From positions 124,001 to 188,000 of the forward strand of contig NZ_RCVR01000003.1 in the NCBI RefSeq assembly GCF_016107305.1: a DNA stretch of 64,000 nucleotides. Direction: 5' to 3'. Shown here piece after piece: positions 42,043-52,113 of the stretch. The stretch comes from Roseomonas sp. KE2513 (GTDB taxonomy: Bacteria; Pseudomonadota; Alphaproteobacteria; Acetobacterales; Acetobacteraceae). The notes below the pieces were generated by a model, which was given only the letters and a program-made list of their open reading frames with translations, ran no database searches and had not been told where the DNA came from. Both the position numbers and the translations under genes were made by a program. How positions within the stretch are numbered: the first letter of the stretch is position 1; the number at the start of each line of letters is the position of its first letter.

Positions 42043-44547
42043 ATGAATGATAAGCTGTTCACATTCGCCGGGTTCGGATTTCCATCCTGGTGGAACGGCA
42101 ATTACGGCTCGGCGGAAGCGCTGGCGTCGCTGACATCGCTGAAGGCGACCGGTGCCAACAGCGTCAGCATCACTCCGACAAGCTTTATCAGCACCGTATC
42201 CTCGTCCGATTTTCGCGCCACGTCGGGCACCGAATCCGATGCCAATGTGCGCGCCGAGATCCTGCAGGCGCAGTCCTTGGGCCTCGATGTCATTCTGAAG
42301 CCGCATGTGGACGCGCTCGACGGAGCGGACTTCCGAGGCGAGTTCTCTCCATCCGATGTGGGCGCGTGGTTTGCCGGCTACAAAGCACTCATCCTGCGCT
42401 ACGCCGCCATGGCTGCCGAGACCGGCGTAAAAACCCTCTGCATCGGCTGCGAGTACGACAGTCTGTCCGGCGCCGCATACCGGCAAGCCTGGGTCGACAT
42501 CATCGACTCCGTGCGGGCGATCTACAGCGGCACGATCACTTATGCCGCGACCTCGACTGCCGCCAAGGATGTATCCTTCTGGGACAAGGTCGATCTCATC
42601 GGTGTCAACGCCTACTACTCGATGAGCAGCAGCGCCACGGCGACGGTGGAGGATTACAAGGCGGCCTGGACAAGGGTTCCCGAAAGGGCATGGGAGGCTC
42701 AGAGCACCGAAGGCAAGTCCCCGATCGACTTCTTGCACGACCTCTCCTTGCGGTACGGCAAACCTCTCTTCATCACCGAGGTGGGCTATCGCAGCCTTGA
42801 CGGCGCGGCGATCGAACCTGCTCTGTGGAATACCGCAGGCCCGGTCGACCTCCAGGAACAAGCGAACCTCTACCAGGCGCTGTTCCAGATCGTCACGACC
42901 TATGGCGGTGACTGGTTTGCCGGGCTGCACCTGTGGAACTGGGATGTCGTTCCCGATCAGGGCCTCAACACCGGCTTCTCGCCACAAGGCAAGCCGGCAC
43001 TCGACGTCGTCACCCAGTGGTTCACTGGAAACGGCATCGTGCAAGGCCTTTCCACCCTTGGCACGGATACCGGTGACATCCTCGACGGAGGGCTTGGGAA
43101 CGATCTTTTGGCCGGTGAACGGGGGAACGATCTGCTGCGCGGGAGCGAGGGGAACGACTTCCTCGTCGGCGGCCCGGACAGTCTGCCGGAGGTCCCGCGC
43201 GCGACCAGCACCATCGTCGTCTCCGCCTATGGCGGCGTCTTCTACGGGGTCGGCGCTCAGTTCGTCGTTCTCGTCAACGGGCATCAGGTCGGGCCGGTCC
43301 TGGAAGCCCGTGCAACTGGATCCGACTTTGCGGTGACCTTCGCCAACAGCGAGCCCGTTACCTCCGTCGCGATCAGCTTCCTCAACGATCTGTACGATCC
43401 CGCGAACGGGATAGATCGTAGCCTCTACATCCAGAGCATTCTCGTGAACGGGCACTCTCTGCCCATCAGCGAGAGCAGGAATCCCTCCGGTGATGGAACC
43501 GGGGCCCTCTGGTTCAACAGCTCGATGATCATTGACACCTCCTCGCGGCAGGACTGGTTCACCGGCTCCCTGACTGACCACGACACGCTGATCGGTGGGG
43601 CGGGAGACGACACGCTGCTGGGCGGAGGTGGCGAGGACATGTTGCTCGGCGGCGATGGTGCCGACCTGGTCTATGCCGGAGCAGGGCATGACATCCTGTT
43701 CGGGGATGCAGGCAACGACGTCATGACCGGCGACGGAGGCCGGGACACGCTGCTGGGAGGTGAGGGCGACGACCTGCTCTTCGGCGGAAGCGACAACGAT
43801 GTGCTCTATGGCCAGAGCGGTGCTGATCACCTGCGCGGCGATGCGGGCGACGACGTCATGACGGGCGACGCCGGGAACGATATCCTGGTGGGCGGCGACG
43901 GCAACGATCTCGCCTTCGGAGGCGAGGGCGGCGACACCCTCTACGGCGAGGACGGTGCGGACCACCTGCGCGGCGATGCGGGCGACGACGTCATGACGGG
44001 CGATGCCGGGAACGACACTCTGGTAGGCGGCGGCGGCAACGATCTCGCCTTCGGGGGCGAGGGCGGCGACACCCTCTACGGCGAGGACGGTGCTGATCAC
44101 CTGCGCGGCGATGCGGGCGACGACGTCATGACGGGCGATGCCGGGAACGACACGCTGGTAGGCGGCGGCGGCAACGATCTCGCCTTCGGAGGCGACGGCG
44201 GCGACATCCTGTATGGCGAGGACGGCGCGGATCATCTGCGCGGCGATGCGGGCGACGACACGCTGGTCGGTGGGGCAGGCAACGACACCCTGGTTGGCGG
44301 CGCCGGCGCGGACACCTTTGTGTTCAACCCTGGCCACGGGCAGGACTGGGTGGCGGACTTCACGGCTGGCGTGGACCGCCTCCTTCTCCAGGGCAGCGGC
44401 TACAGCACCTTCGCCCAGCTCGTCACCTCCGGAGCCGTCGTGATCGCCTCCGACAATCACGCGACGATCAGCACCGGGTCCGGTACCATCATCCTCGACG
44501 GAGCAGGGCTTAGCGCGCTCTCAGCGAACGACTTCATCTTTGGGTAG
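42043..44547 (+). CDS. RTX-type secreted glycoside hydrolase (GH113-like) with CBM60-like module
   Basis: A protein of about 834 residues. Residues 1-330 form a TIM-barrel glycosidase of the GH113/GTA-like type, with probable acid/base Glu in [10 protein letters not shown] and nucleophile Glu in FITEVGYRS, and WNWDVVP late in the barrel. A first RTX block ([17 protein letters not shown]) follows. Next comes a beta domain (about 395-500) resembling xylan-binding CBM60 (VYYG-like [32 protein letters not shown]), and then about twelve more GGxGxDxL calcium-binding nonapeptides. The C-terminus lacks a Sec signal and looks like a type I secretion signal. It probably cuts a mannan-like or self-made polysaccharide outside the cell. 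No type I exporter genes are in the window. Confidence 0.85.
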   Translation: MNDKLFTFAGFGFPSWWNGNYGSAEALASLTSLKATGANSVSITPTSFISTVSSSDFRATSGTESDANVRAEILQAQSLGLDVILKPHVDALDGADFRGEFSPSDVGAWFAGYKALILRYAAMAAETGVKTLCIGCEYDSLSGAAYRQAWVDIIDSVRAIYSGTITYAATSTAAKDVSFWDKVDLIGVNAYYSMSSSATATVEDYKAAWTRVPERAWEAQSTEGKSPIDFLHDLSLRYGKPLFITEVGYRSLDGAAIEPALWNTAGPVDLQEQANLYQALFQIVTTYGGDWFAGLHLWNWDVVPDQGLNTGFSPQGKPALDVVTQWFTGNGIVQGLSTLGTDTGDILDGGLGNDLLAGERGNDLLRGSEGNDFLVGGPDSLPEVPRATSTIVVSAYGGVFYGVGAQFVVLVNGHQVGPVLEARATGSDFAVTFANSEPVTSVAISFLNDLYDPANGIDRSLYIQSILVNGHSLPISESRNPSGDGTGALWFNSSMIIDTSSRQDWFTGSLTDHDTLIGGAGDDTLLGGGGEDMLLGGDGADLVYAGAGHDILFGDAGNDVMTGDGGRDTLLGGEGDDLLFGGSDNDVLYGQSGADHLRGDAGDDVMTGDAGNDILVGGDGNDLAFGGEGGDTLYGEDGADHLRGDAGDDVMTGDAGNDTLVGGGGNDLAFGGEGGDTLYGEDGADHLRGDAGDDVMTGDAGNDTLVGGGGNDLAFGGDGGDILYGEDGADHLRGDAGDDTLVGGAGNDTLVGGAGADTFVFNPGHGQDWVADFTAGVDRLLLQGSGYSTFAQLVTSGAVVIASDNHATISTGSGTIILDGAGLSALSANDFIFG
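43825..44240 (+). repeat. 135-bp tandem repeats in the RTX region
   Basis: Three near-identical units begin at 43825, 43960 and 44095, and a truncated fourth at 44230. Each codes five RTX nonapeptides (45 residues). The high DNA identity indicates recent duplication. Confidence 0.85.
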
Positions 44548-44699
44548 CTCCAGCGACGGAACCTTTGGACGGTTGATCGTGCCGGCGGCGGGTGCCGAGC
44601 CGGAACCGCCGAGAGGCGCGATCGCGGTCCGCCTTGCCGTGAGCCGCCAGGGCGTGATCACCTGACGTGGTCGCTTTCTGGCGCACCGACTGGAAGGGC

Positions 44700-44945
44700 G
44701 GGTGGACGCAGCCGGTAGAGGGGTGCCGCCGCGGGTAGGTAGTGAGGCAGCCGAGGCGATGATCCCGACGGACCACGGCAAGCCGGGCACCAAGCGCCAT
44801 CTCGTCACGGATGCCCGCGGCGCGGCGCTTGGGCCGACGTTGAGCGGCGCCAACCGCCATCACAGTCGCATGCCGGCACCGGATTTGGACGCCACCCCAC
44901 CGATCCAGACTGGCCTTCCCGGCTGGTCCAAACGGTTCCTTCGGG
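44700..44945 (+). pseudogene. IS5-family transposase remnant
   Basis: The open frame near 44758-44880 reads PTDHGKPGTKRHLVTDARGA and then LSGANRHHSRM, which matches the DDE region of IS5-type transposases (TDRGKPGTKRHL.., GANRHDS). Both ends are lost and no inverted repeats are visible. It lies in the 400-base convergent gap between the RTX and SLBB genes; the rest of that gap shows nothing else. Confidence 0.7.
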
Positions 44946-44949
44946 TGTT

Positions 44950-47784
44950 CTAACGCCCCTGCCGCGCGATGACGGCGAGGGCGGCGGAGCTGATCGAGAG
45001 CTGGCCGAGCACGCCCGCGATGTCGCGGATGAAGCCCCAGGTCTCGTAGGGCGAGGGGTCCTGCGGCACGACGACAAGGCTGCCGGGCGGGATGGGCGGC
45101 CCGCCGGCCTGCCAGCTGCCGAGGCCGGCCGGCGTGGTCTGGCCGTTTGGCAGGACGATGAAGGCGCGGGAGATGTCGGCGAAGCGCTGCTCGCCGCCGG
45201 CGGCACGCACGTACTGTATGGCCCGCCAGCCGCTGGAGAACTGCAGGCTGCCCGGGTTCAGCACGGCGCCGACGACGGTGACCTCATTCGGGCGCTTGGG
45301 CACCACCAGCAGGTCTCCCGGTTCGAGCAGCACGTCGAGGTCGGGGCGGGCGGCGAGGACGACAGGGTTAGCCTCGACCACCATGCGGCCGGCGGCGCGG
45401 GCTTCTCGGAGCGAACCCGCCAGGGCCTGGCCCGCGTTGATCGCGCCGCCGATGTCGAGATTGCCGGCGCGGCTGCCGGCCACGGCCTGGCCGGCGGCGA
45501 CCTGGATGAGGCTCGTTTCCAGCTCGCGCGCGGTGCGCTGGAAGCCCTCCTGCTGGCGCTGGCGCACGCTTTCCCGCGTGAAGACGGCGCCGTAGGGATA
45601 GGCCTGGGCGGTCAGCCCCCCGGCGCGGGCGAGGAGTTCCGAGAGGCGCTCGCCGCGGCGGATGTCATAGGTGCCGGGGCGGAGGAACTCGCCCACCAGG
45701 GCCACGGGGCCGGTGTCGCGGTCACCGAAGCCGCGGGGGACGCGGATGGCGTCGCGCGGGGAGAGGCGGATGGCCGCGAAGTTGCGGGAGCGCAGGTCGA
45801 GCTGGACGCGGGAGAGGGGGAGGGCACCCGCGCCCTCCAGAGGCTCGCGCGCGAACTCGACGGCGGAGAGGTCGGCGGTGTCCGCGGTGCCGCCTGCGGC
45901 GGCGAGGACCATGTCGAGGCCGGTGTCTTCCAGCACGGGGTAGAGGCCGGGCAGGCGGACCTCCCCTGCCAGCAGCACGGCCTGATCGAGCAGGAAGGGG
46001 AGGAGGGCGGGGTAGTCGATGAAGACCTGCGGGCAGCCGCCGGCCCCGAGGTCGGGGAAGCCGGCGCTGCGGGCATGGGCGAAGCGGAGCGGGCTGGAGC
46101 GCGCGGCGACGGCAAGGGCGGTAAGGGCGGGGCAGTCGGGGGCGGGCGCCATGGGGACGCCTCCGGGGCCGGCCGCGAGGATGGTGCCCGGGGGCGCGCC
46201 TGGGATTGCGCCGGCGGTCACGCCGGGGATCGTGGCCGGGACGCTCGGCATGGCGGGCGCGGCCGCGACCTCGCCGCGGAGGGCGCGCTGTACCGGCGGG
46301 GCGGCGAGCCAGAGCACGTCGGCCTGGGAGAGAAGGATGACCTCGTCCCCTTCCTGGAGCGGCAGCTCGGCCTGGCCGTTCATGATCCGGCCGAGGTCGA
46401 AGGCGATGAAGCGGCGGACGCGGGTGCGCTCGTCCATGCGCCAGGCGACGCCGAGGCGGACATAGGGGTCGGGGCGGATCACGCGGGGGTCGGAGAGCAG
46501 GGCGCGCAGCCCCGCGCCGCGCGGCCCGATGCCGCGAGTGACGGGGGCGACGACGTGGCCGGCGAGGCGCAGCCCGCCCGAGACGGCGTCCACCCCGGGG
46601 GAGATGATAAGGGCGTCGCCGCGCCGGACGGTGGAGCGGGGAGAGAGCTCGGCCATGGCGCGGCGGCCGCCCGCATCGGTGCCGGTGGAGAGAAGGCGGT
46701 TGCCGGCCGGGCGCAGGGTGCCGCCAGCCAGCGCGAGCATGGCGGCGACCGAGGCGCCAGCCGAATTCGCGGGCAGCTCGTAGATGCCGGGGCGGGTGAC
46801 GTCGCCGCCGAGGGCAACGACGCCGCCGAGCGGCGGGACCACCACGCGCTCCCCCTCTCGCAGCGAGAGGTTGGGGGTACCGGGCGCGCCGGCGATGGCG
46901 GCGTAGAGGTCCACGATGCGGGCACCTTCCGGCCCCTCCACCCGGATGGCGCGCAGGCTGCCGGTGCGGCGGATGCCGCCGGCGGCGCCGAGGGCGTCGA
47001 GGAGCGAGGAGAGGGCGGGGAGCGGCACGAGGCCGGGGCGCACCACCTCGCCGGCCACGAAGATGCCGATCTGGCGGGTCTGGCCGAGGGAGACGAAGGC
47101 TTCCGAGCCGCCGAGCTCGCGCGCGACGCGGGTTTCGATGTCGGCACGCAGGTCGCGCAGGCTGCGGCCGGCGGCGGGGAAGGGCGGCAGGTCCGGCAGG
47201 GCGATCATGCCGTCCCGGCCCACGCGGAGGGAGAGCGACTGGCGCGCGCGGCCGCGGATGGAGATCACCACCTCGTCGTCGCGGCCGAGGACGTAGCTGT
47301 CGGGTAGGGCACCGACCACCGGGGGCAGGCCGTTGGCGCCAGGGGCGAGGTTCCGGAAGGTGTCGTAGCCGAATTGCCGCAGCGGCGGCTGCTGCTCGGG
47401 CAGGCGGGCGGCGAAGAAGGCCTCGGTGTTCGAGAGGGGCTCCTGCAGGTCCAGGCGCGGCGCCGCAATGGGCGCGGCGGGAAGCGGGATGGGGGTTGGC
47501 GAAAGGGCCAAGGCGGGTGCCGGCGCGGGCGGGCCACCGGGGGCGCGGTTGCCAGCGGCGTCGATGATGCGCTGGAGGATATCCGCCTGGGCGGTGCCGG
47601 GCATCACCGGCAGGGGCATGCCGCCGGGCAGCGTGCCGGGGAGCGAGGGCGGGAGAAGCGGCTGGGCCGAGCCCTGGCCGCCCGGGAGATAGGGCTGGGC
47701 GATGGCGGAGCCGCCCGGCGGCAGGGCCAGGAGGGTGGCCATGGCCAAGCGGGCCGCTCTCTTTGCCGCTCTCCGGATCGACAA
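44950..47784 (-). CDS. SLBB-domain outer-membrane polysaccharide export protein
   Basis: A 944-residue Wza-like exporter. The TTG start at 47784 gives a good signal peptide (charged RRAAKRAAR, hydrophobic LAMATLLALPPG, cleavage near AIAQ) and follows GGGGGAGG; an ATG at 47742 would leave almost no n-region. After a Pro-rich stretch comes the polysaccharide export (PES) domain (YVLGRDDEVVISIRGRARQSLSLRVGRDG) and several SLBB domains, including IFVAGEVVRPGLVPL, ALGGDVTRPGIYELP, LVGEFLRPGTYDIRRGERL and VVGAVLNPGSLQF. It is much longer than Wza (about 380) and resembles the multi-SLBB exporters of other proteobacteria. It is divergent from the heparinase gene. Confidence 0.9.
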   Translation of the reverse strand: MSIRRAAKRAARLAMATLLALPPGGSAIAQPYLPGGQGSAQPLLPPSLPGTLPGGMPLPVMPGTAQADILQRIIDAAGNRAPGGPPAPAPALALSPTPIPLPAAPIAAPRLDLQEPLSNTEAFFAARLPEQQPPLRQFGYDTFRNLAPGANGLPPVVGALPDSYVLGRDDEVVISIRGRARQSLSLRVGRDGMIALPDLPPFPAAGRSLRDLRADIETRVARELGGSEAFVSLGQTRQIGIFVAGEVVRPGLVPLPALSSLLDALGAAGGIRRTGSLRAIRVEGPEGARIVDLYAAIAGAPGTPNLSLREGERVVVPPLGGVVALGGDVTRPGIYELPANSAGASVAAMLALAGGTLRPAGNRLLSTGTDAGGRRAMAELSPRSTVRRGDALIISPGVDAVSGGLRLAGHVVAPVTRGIGPRGAGLRALLSDPRVIRPDPYVRLGVAWRMDERTRVRRFIAFDLGRIMNGQAELPLQEGDEVILLSQADVLWLAAPPVQRALRGEVAAAPAMPSVPATIPGVTAGAIPGAPPGTILAAGPGGVPMAPAPDCPALTALAVAARSSPLRFAHARSAGFPDLGAGGCPQVFIDYPALLPFLLDQAVLLAGEVRLPGLYPVLEDTGLDMVLAAAGGTADTADLSAVEFAREPLEGAGALPLSRVQLDLRSRNFAAIRLSPRDAIRVPRGFGDRDTGPVALVGEFLRPGTYDIRRGERLSELLARAGGLTAQAYPYGAVFTRESVRQRQQEGFQRTARELETSLIQVAAGQAVAGSRAGNLDIGGAINAGQALAGSLREARAAGRMVVEANPVVLAARPDLDVLLEPGDLLVVPKRPNEVTVVGAVLNPGSLQFSSGWRAIQYVRAAGGEQRFADISRAFIVLPNGQTTPAGLGSWQAGGPPIPPGSLVVVPQDPSPYETWGFIRDIAGVLGQLSISSAALAVIARQGR

Positions 47785-47881
47785 GCCCGCGCCTCCCCCG
47801 GCTGTACCGGGCGTCGCCGCGCAACCAGGCGGCGAGTTTCAACAGATAACACAAAATCGTGATCGTGCTAACACGCGCACC

Positions 47882-49648
47882 ATGCCCTTCCAAGCGCCGC
47901 ACGCCCTTCTCCGCCTCGACGCTGCCCTCCGCCTGGGTCCTCGGCCGCTGCTGTGGCTGGGGTGGCACAGGGCGCAGGTGGTGTCGGGGGTTGTCGGGCG
48001 GGTGCTGGCGGATGCGGCGGGCGCGAGGGGGCCCTTCCTGCCGGACCGTGCGCCTGCACCGCCCGTGCTGCCGGCCGCCGACCGGGCGGCGGTGCTGGCG
48101 GCCGCGCGCGCCCTGCCGCCGGTGGTGGTGCACGGGCCTTTCGATCCGTTGACGCCCGCGCTCTCGCTCGATCTCTTTGTGCCCGGCGATGTACGGCCGG
48201 TCTGGGAGGCGAATCGGCTGGCTTGGCTGCCGCTGCTCGTGCAGGCGCACCGGCTTGAGCCCGGCCAGGGGCATCTCGCGCGGGCGGAGGCGTGGCTCGG
48301 GGAGTGGTGCCGGGCCAACCCGCCCTTTCGAGGGCCGAACTGGGCTTGCGGGCAGGAGGCGGCGCTGCGCGCGCTGCACCTCTGCCTCTCGACCGCAATG
48401 TTGGGGGAGAAGGTGCTGCCGGGCTTGGCCGCGCTGCTGCGGCTGCACGCGCGGCGGATCGGGGCGGCGCGGGCCTATGCGCTGGCGCAGGACAACAACC
48501 ACGGGGTGAGCGAGGCGGCGGGACTGCTGGCGACCGCCTGGGCGCTGGGGGATGCGGCGGGGGAGGGGCGCGCGGGGCGGGGGCTGGCGGCGGTGCTCTC
48601 ACGGCTGGTGGCGCCGGATGGCGGCTTCGCGCAGGTTTCGACCGGCTATCACCGGCTGCTGCTGGACACCCTCTCGGTGGTGGAGTGGCTGCGGCGGCAC
48701 CACGGGGCGGACCTGCTGCCGGAGCCTTTCGGGGCGCGCGCGGCGGCGGCGGCGCGCTGGCTGGTCCGGGTGATGGACCCCGCCACGGGGGCGGTGCCGC
48801 GACTCGGGCACCAGGACGGTTCGGCGCTGGCGGATCTCTCGCTTCGCGGCCCCTCGGACGCGCGGGGGAGCGCGGAGCGGGCGGCACGGCTGTTCCTCGG
48901 CCGCTCGGCGGGGGTGGCGGATGATCCGGGCTGCGCCTGGCTCGGCCTGCCGCCCGCGCCGCCGGTCGGGGCGGAGGAGAATTGGGTGGCGGCGGGCACG
49001 CGGGGCTGGCGGGTCGGCGAGGCGCGGGGGCTGCTGCGCACCGGGCCGCTGCGCTTCCGGCCGGGGCAGGCAGACCTGTTGCATTTCGACCTCCTGCTCG
49101 GCGGAGCCAACGCGCTGCGCGACGCGGGGACAGGGGCCTACAACCCGCCCGCTGAGCACGGCTGGTGGACGGCGCACTTCGCCTCGGCGGCGGCGCACAA
49201 CCTCATCCTGTTCGATGACGCGGAGCCGATGCCGCGGGCGGGCCGCTTCCTGCTGGCGCGCTGGGCGCGGACGGAGGCGCTGCCGGACGGCGCCGCCACG
49301 CGGGATTTCCGGGGCAACCGGCACGCGCGCCGGGTGGTGCCGGGCGCGGCGGCTTGGCGGGTGGAGGACGAGGTCTCGGGGCCTTTCCAGTGGATGGCGC
49401 TGCGCTGGCACCTCGCGCCCGGCGCCTGGCGCGTGGTGGAGAGCGGGGTGGAGGGCGAAGGGATCGGCCTCAGCCTTTCCGCCGACGCCGCGCTGGACCT
49501 CCGCCTGGAGGAGGGGTGGGAGAGTCCCGCCTATGGCCACGCGCGGCCAGTTCCCGTCCTGGTGGCGCGTGCCCGGGCACCCGTCTCACGTGTCCTGACC
49601 GTCATTCGGACCGTTGCGGGTTGCAAAGATCTGGCAGAAACGCCCTAG
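47882..49648 (+). CDS. Heparinase II/III family protein
   Basis: A 588-residue protein with an alpha/alpha-toroid N-domain (about 90-330: FRGPNWACGQEAALRALHL, QDNNHGVSEAAGLLATAWAL with catalytic Asn/His candidates) and a C-terminal heparinase II/III beta-sandwich (HGWWTAHFASAAAHNLILFDD). Such enzymes cleave uronate-containing polysaccharides by beta-elimination and are often found inside exopolysaccharide clusters, where they trim or clear periplasmic polymer. No signal peptide is obvious. ATG 47882 is chosen; the frame opens further upstream inside the divergent promoter region. It would suit a polymer containing the HexNAcA made by the dehydrogenase at 61.5 kb. Confidence 0.88.
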   Translation: MPFQAPHALLRLDAALRLGPRPLLWLGWHRAQVVSGVVGRVLADAAGARGPFLPDRAPAPPVLPAADRAAVLAAARALPPVVVHGPFDPLTPALSLDLFVPGDVRPVWEANRLAWLPLLVQAHRLEPGQGHLARAEAWLGEWCRANPPFRGPNWACGQEAALRALHLCLSTAMLGEKVLPGLAALLRLHARRIGAARAYALAQDNNHGVSEAAGLLATAWALGDAAGEGRAGRGLAAVLSRLVAPDGGFAQVSTGYHRLLLDTLSVVEWLRRHHGADLLPEPFGARAAAAARWLVRVMDPATGAVPRLGHQDGSALADLSLRGPSDARGSAERAARLFLGRSAGVADDPGCAWLGLPPAPPVGAEENWVAAGTRGWRVGEARGLLRTGPLRFRPGQADLLHFDLLLGGANALRDAGTGAYNPPAEHGWWTAHFASAAAHNLILFDDAEPMPRAGRFLLARWARTEALPDGAATRDFRGNRHARRVVPGAAAWRVEDEVSGPFQWMALRWHLAPGAWRVVESGVEGEGIGLSLSADAALDLRLEEGWESPAYGHARPVPVLVARARAPVSRVLTVIRTVAGCKDLAETP

Positions 49649-49676
49649 AATGGGCTACACGTCCCCGTGAACGGTG

Positions 49677-50576
49677 ATGCCGCTCGAACTCCTCCTCCTC
49701 GGCCTGTGGCGGCTGCGCTGGCGCATCATGGGCGCGGCGTTGGCGCTGCTGCTCGTCGCCGGCACGCTCGTCATGGTCTGGCCGCGGCAATACGTGGCGG
49801 AGGCGGTGGTGGCACCGGCAGAGACCACCGGGCTCGCGGCCTCCACCCTCATCCAGGGCGGGCTGGTCATGCCGGGCGGGCTGCTGGACACGCGGGCGGG
49901 GGGGAACTTCGCCATCTATCTCGCGAGCATCCGCAGCCCGGAGGCCGTCGCGATGCTCGCGCGGGACACGACGATCCTGGCCGACCTGACGCGGCTGAAG
50001 CGGGAAGGCGTGACCGGGCGGCTGCGGGTGCTGGCGGGCTTCCCGCCCTCTCCGGCGGATCTCGACGACGTGGACCGCTGGCTGGATCGCAATCTCGGCG
50101 TGACGCAGTCGCTCGCGACGGTCACCACCTCCCTCACCATCCCGCATCCGGACCGGGCGACGGCGCTCGGTATCCTCACGCGCCTGCACGCCTTCGGGGA
50201 GGCGCAGGTGCGGGCGAGCCTGCACGAGCTGGCGCGGCGGCGGATTGCGGCGCTGGAGGCCCGGCTGGCAACCGAGCGCGACATCTACATGCGCAACCCG
50301 ATCTACGAGCTGCTGGCCCAGCACCAGCGCGCCGAGGTGATCGCGAAGGCGGACGAGATCGTGGCGGCGCGCCTCGTCTCCCTGCCGAGCGTGGGGATCT
50401 GGCCGGCCCTGCCGAACCGCCCGCTGCTGCTCGTGCTGCTGGCGGTGACGGTGCCGATGGCCTGCCTGCTGCTGGCGGCCTGCCGCGTGCTGCTGTTCGG
50501 CGTGCCCCCGGAGCCGGTGCGCCGCGGCGGGGCACGGCTGGGGCGGCTGGCTGTGGCGCGGAAGCGGGAGGAGTGA
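49677..50576 (+). CDS. Wzz-like chain-length determinant
   Basis: A protein of about 299 residues with two membrane helices (about 18-35 and 247-270) and a mostly helical periplasmic part between them (YLASIRSPEAVAMLARD, HELARRRIAALEARLATERDIYM). This is the Wzz/PCP layout that sets polymer length in Wzy-dependent systems. It lacks a kinase domain. GTG 49674 is an alternative start. It follows the heparinase gene by 28 bases; R1 copy h lies behind its stop. Confidence 0.82.
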   Translation: MPLELLLLGLWRLRWRIMGAALALLLVAGTLVMVWPRQYVAEAVVAPAETTGLAASTLIQGGLVMPGGLLDTRAGGNFAIYLASIRSPEAVAMLARDTTILADLTRLKREGVTGRLRVLAGFPPSPADLDDVDRWLDRNLGVTQSLATVTTSLTIPHPDRATALGILTRLHAFGEAQVRASLHELARRRIAALEARLATERDIYMRNPIYELLAQHQRAEVIAKADEIVAARLVSLPSVGIWPALPNRPLLLVLLAVTVPMACLLLAACRVLLFGVPPEPVRRGGARLGRLAVARKREE

Positions 50577-50595
50577 GGGGGCAGGCGCTGGTGGC

Positions 50596-50856
50596 CCCCG
50601 GGGGAGAGAATGACTTCTCTCCCCCGGACCCCCACTCATCTCTTTCTTCGGGTTGGGACCTCTCTGCGGCCGGTGCGCCTCGGGTCGGGTACCCGAAGCG
50701 ACTGCACGGGCAGGAGGGGCGCCCGAGGAAAACCAGCCTTCCGTCATCGCATCCGCGGAAGCCAGATCGGGGTCCAGGGGCCTCAGGCCCTTGGCGGGAC
50801 GGGCCGAACGCTGCGCGTTCACCCGGGAGGTCCGGAGTGGGCGGCGTCCTCTCCAG
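50596..50856 (+). repeat. R1 intergenic repeat, copy h, with extra hairpin
   Basis: Order A-B-C-D between two + strand genes (wzz-like and wzy-like). It contains an additional GAACGC/GCGTTC hairpin between D1 and D2 and a longer spacer after module C. Here the A end, not D, touches the gene 3' end. Confidence 0.82.
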
Positions 50857-50862
50857 AGCTGC

Positions 50863-52113
50863 ATGAGGCGCCCCACCTCCGCGGGCCTGGCGGCGCTGGC
50901 CGGGGTTCCCGCCGCGGGTATGCAGTTCGCCGGTGCTTTGAAGTCGGCCCCTCTACTGGCGGGGTTGCCCCTCGACCTGACCGTCGCCTGCACGGCCGCG
51001 CTGGCGCCGGGGCTGTTGCTGCTGCTGGCGGGGGCGCGGTGGCGGGTGCGGCGGGTGCTGGGGCTGCCGCTGGCCTGTTGCGGCTTGCTCTGGGTCTGGC
51101 TGGTGGTGGCGGCGCTCTGGACGGCCTCGCGCGAGGTGGCGGCGGCGAAGTTGCCGGAGGCGGTGCTGGTGGCGCCCGCCATGCTGCTGGCGGGGCTTGT
51201 GGTGGGGGCGGATGGCGGGGCGCGGCGGGTGCTGGCCGGCGCGGTGCTGGTGCTCGGGCCGTTTATCGGTGCCTCCATCGCCTGGGGGATCCTGCACGGG
51301 CAGGTGGTGCTCGGGGGGGCGGTCGGGGCCAATCCGGACCTTGTGCGCGTGCAGTACCAGCTCGCCGGGCTGGCGATCGCGTGCTCGGCGGGGCTCTCGG
51401 CGCTGCGGGCGGTGGAGGCGCAGGGGATCCGGCGGCTGGGCTGGCTTGGGCTGACGGCGGTGCTGGGAATCGGGGGGCTGCTGCCGGGCGGGCGGGCGGG
51501 GCTGCTCGCGCTGGGGCTCGTGGTGACGCTGGCGCCGGCGGCGCATCTCTGGTCGGCGGGACGGGTGCGGGCGGCACTGGGCTGGGTGGTGGCAGCGATG
51601 GCGGCGGGGGGGCTGGGGCTGCTCGTGCTGCTGGCTGATCCCTCGCGGGCGGAGGGGCTGCGGACGCTTGAGCGCTTCACGGGGGACGGCATCGCGGCCT
51701 CGGCGCGGCCGGTGCTCTGGGCGGAGGCGGTGCGCTGGGCGGGGGAGACGCTGCCCTGGGGTCTCGGCACCGGCGGCTTCACCATCGCGGCAGGGAACGG
51801 GGAGCGGCGCGGACTTTATCCGCACAACCACGCGCTGGAGGCGCTGGCGGAGGGGGGCGTGCCGGGCATCCTCCTCTGGCTCGGGGCCTTTGGGGGCGGC
51901 GCGGCGCTGCTGGCAGGGCGGCTGCGCGGCTTGCCGGCGGGGGCGGCGGGGCGGCTGGTGGCGCTGGTGCTGCCGGTGGCGCTCGGCGCCATGGTCTCGA
52001 CGGATCTGGGGAACCGGATGGTCTGGTTCGCGCTCGGGCTCGCGCTCTCGGCCGGGCTGGAGGCGGTGCCGCGGGGGGCGGCGGGGGAAAGGCCGGAGGA
52101 AGCACATGGCTGA
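50863..52113 (+). CDS. O-antigen polymerase/ligase-like membrane protein
   Basis: A 416-residue protein with about ten to twelve helices and the Wzy_C/WaaL loop near residue 280-330 (AEAVRWAGETLPWGLGTGGF, YPHNHALEALAEGGVPGILLW, where the His is typical). It either polymerises lipid-linked repeat units or ligates them to an acceptor; sequence alone does not decide. It begins 7 bases after R1 copy h and overlaps the sugar transferase gene by 8 bases. Confidence 0.85.
   Translation: MRRPTSAGLAALAGVPAAGMQFAGALKSAPLLAGLPLDLTVACTAALAPGLLLLLAGARWRVRRVLGLPLACCGLLWVWLVVAALWTASREVAAAKLPEAVLVAPAMLLAGLVVGADGGARRVLAGAVLVLGPFIGASIAWGILHGQVVLGGAVGANPDLVRVQYQLAGLAIACSAGLSALRAVEAQGIRRLGWLGLTAVLGIGGLLPGGRAGLLALGLVVTLAPAAHLWSAGRVRAALGWVVAAMAAGGLGLLVLLADPSRAEGLRTLERFTGDGIAASARPVLWAEAVRWAGETLPWGLGTGGFTIAAGNGERRGLYPHNHALEALAEGGVPGILLWLGAFGGGAALLAGRLRGLPAGAAGRLVALVLPVALGAMVSTDLGNRMVWFALGLALSAGLEAVPRGAAGERPEEAHG

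Noticed and set aside
43825-44240. Tandem DNA repeat as a possible CRISPR or satellite
   Set aside because: It is coding RTX sequence in one frame without spacers.
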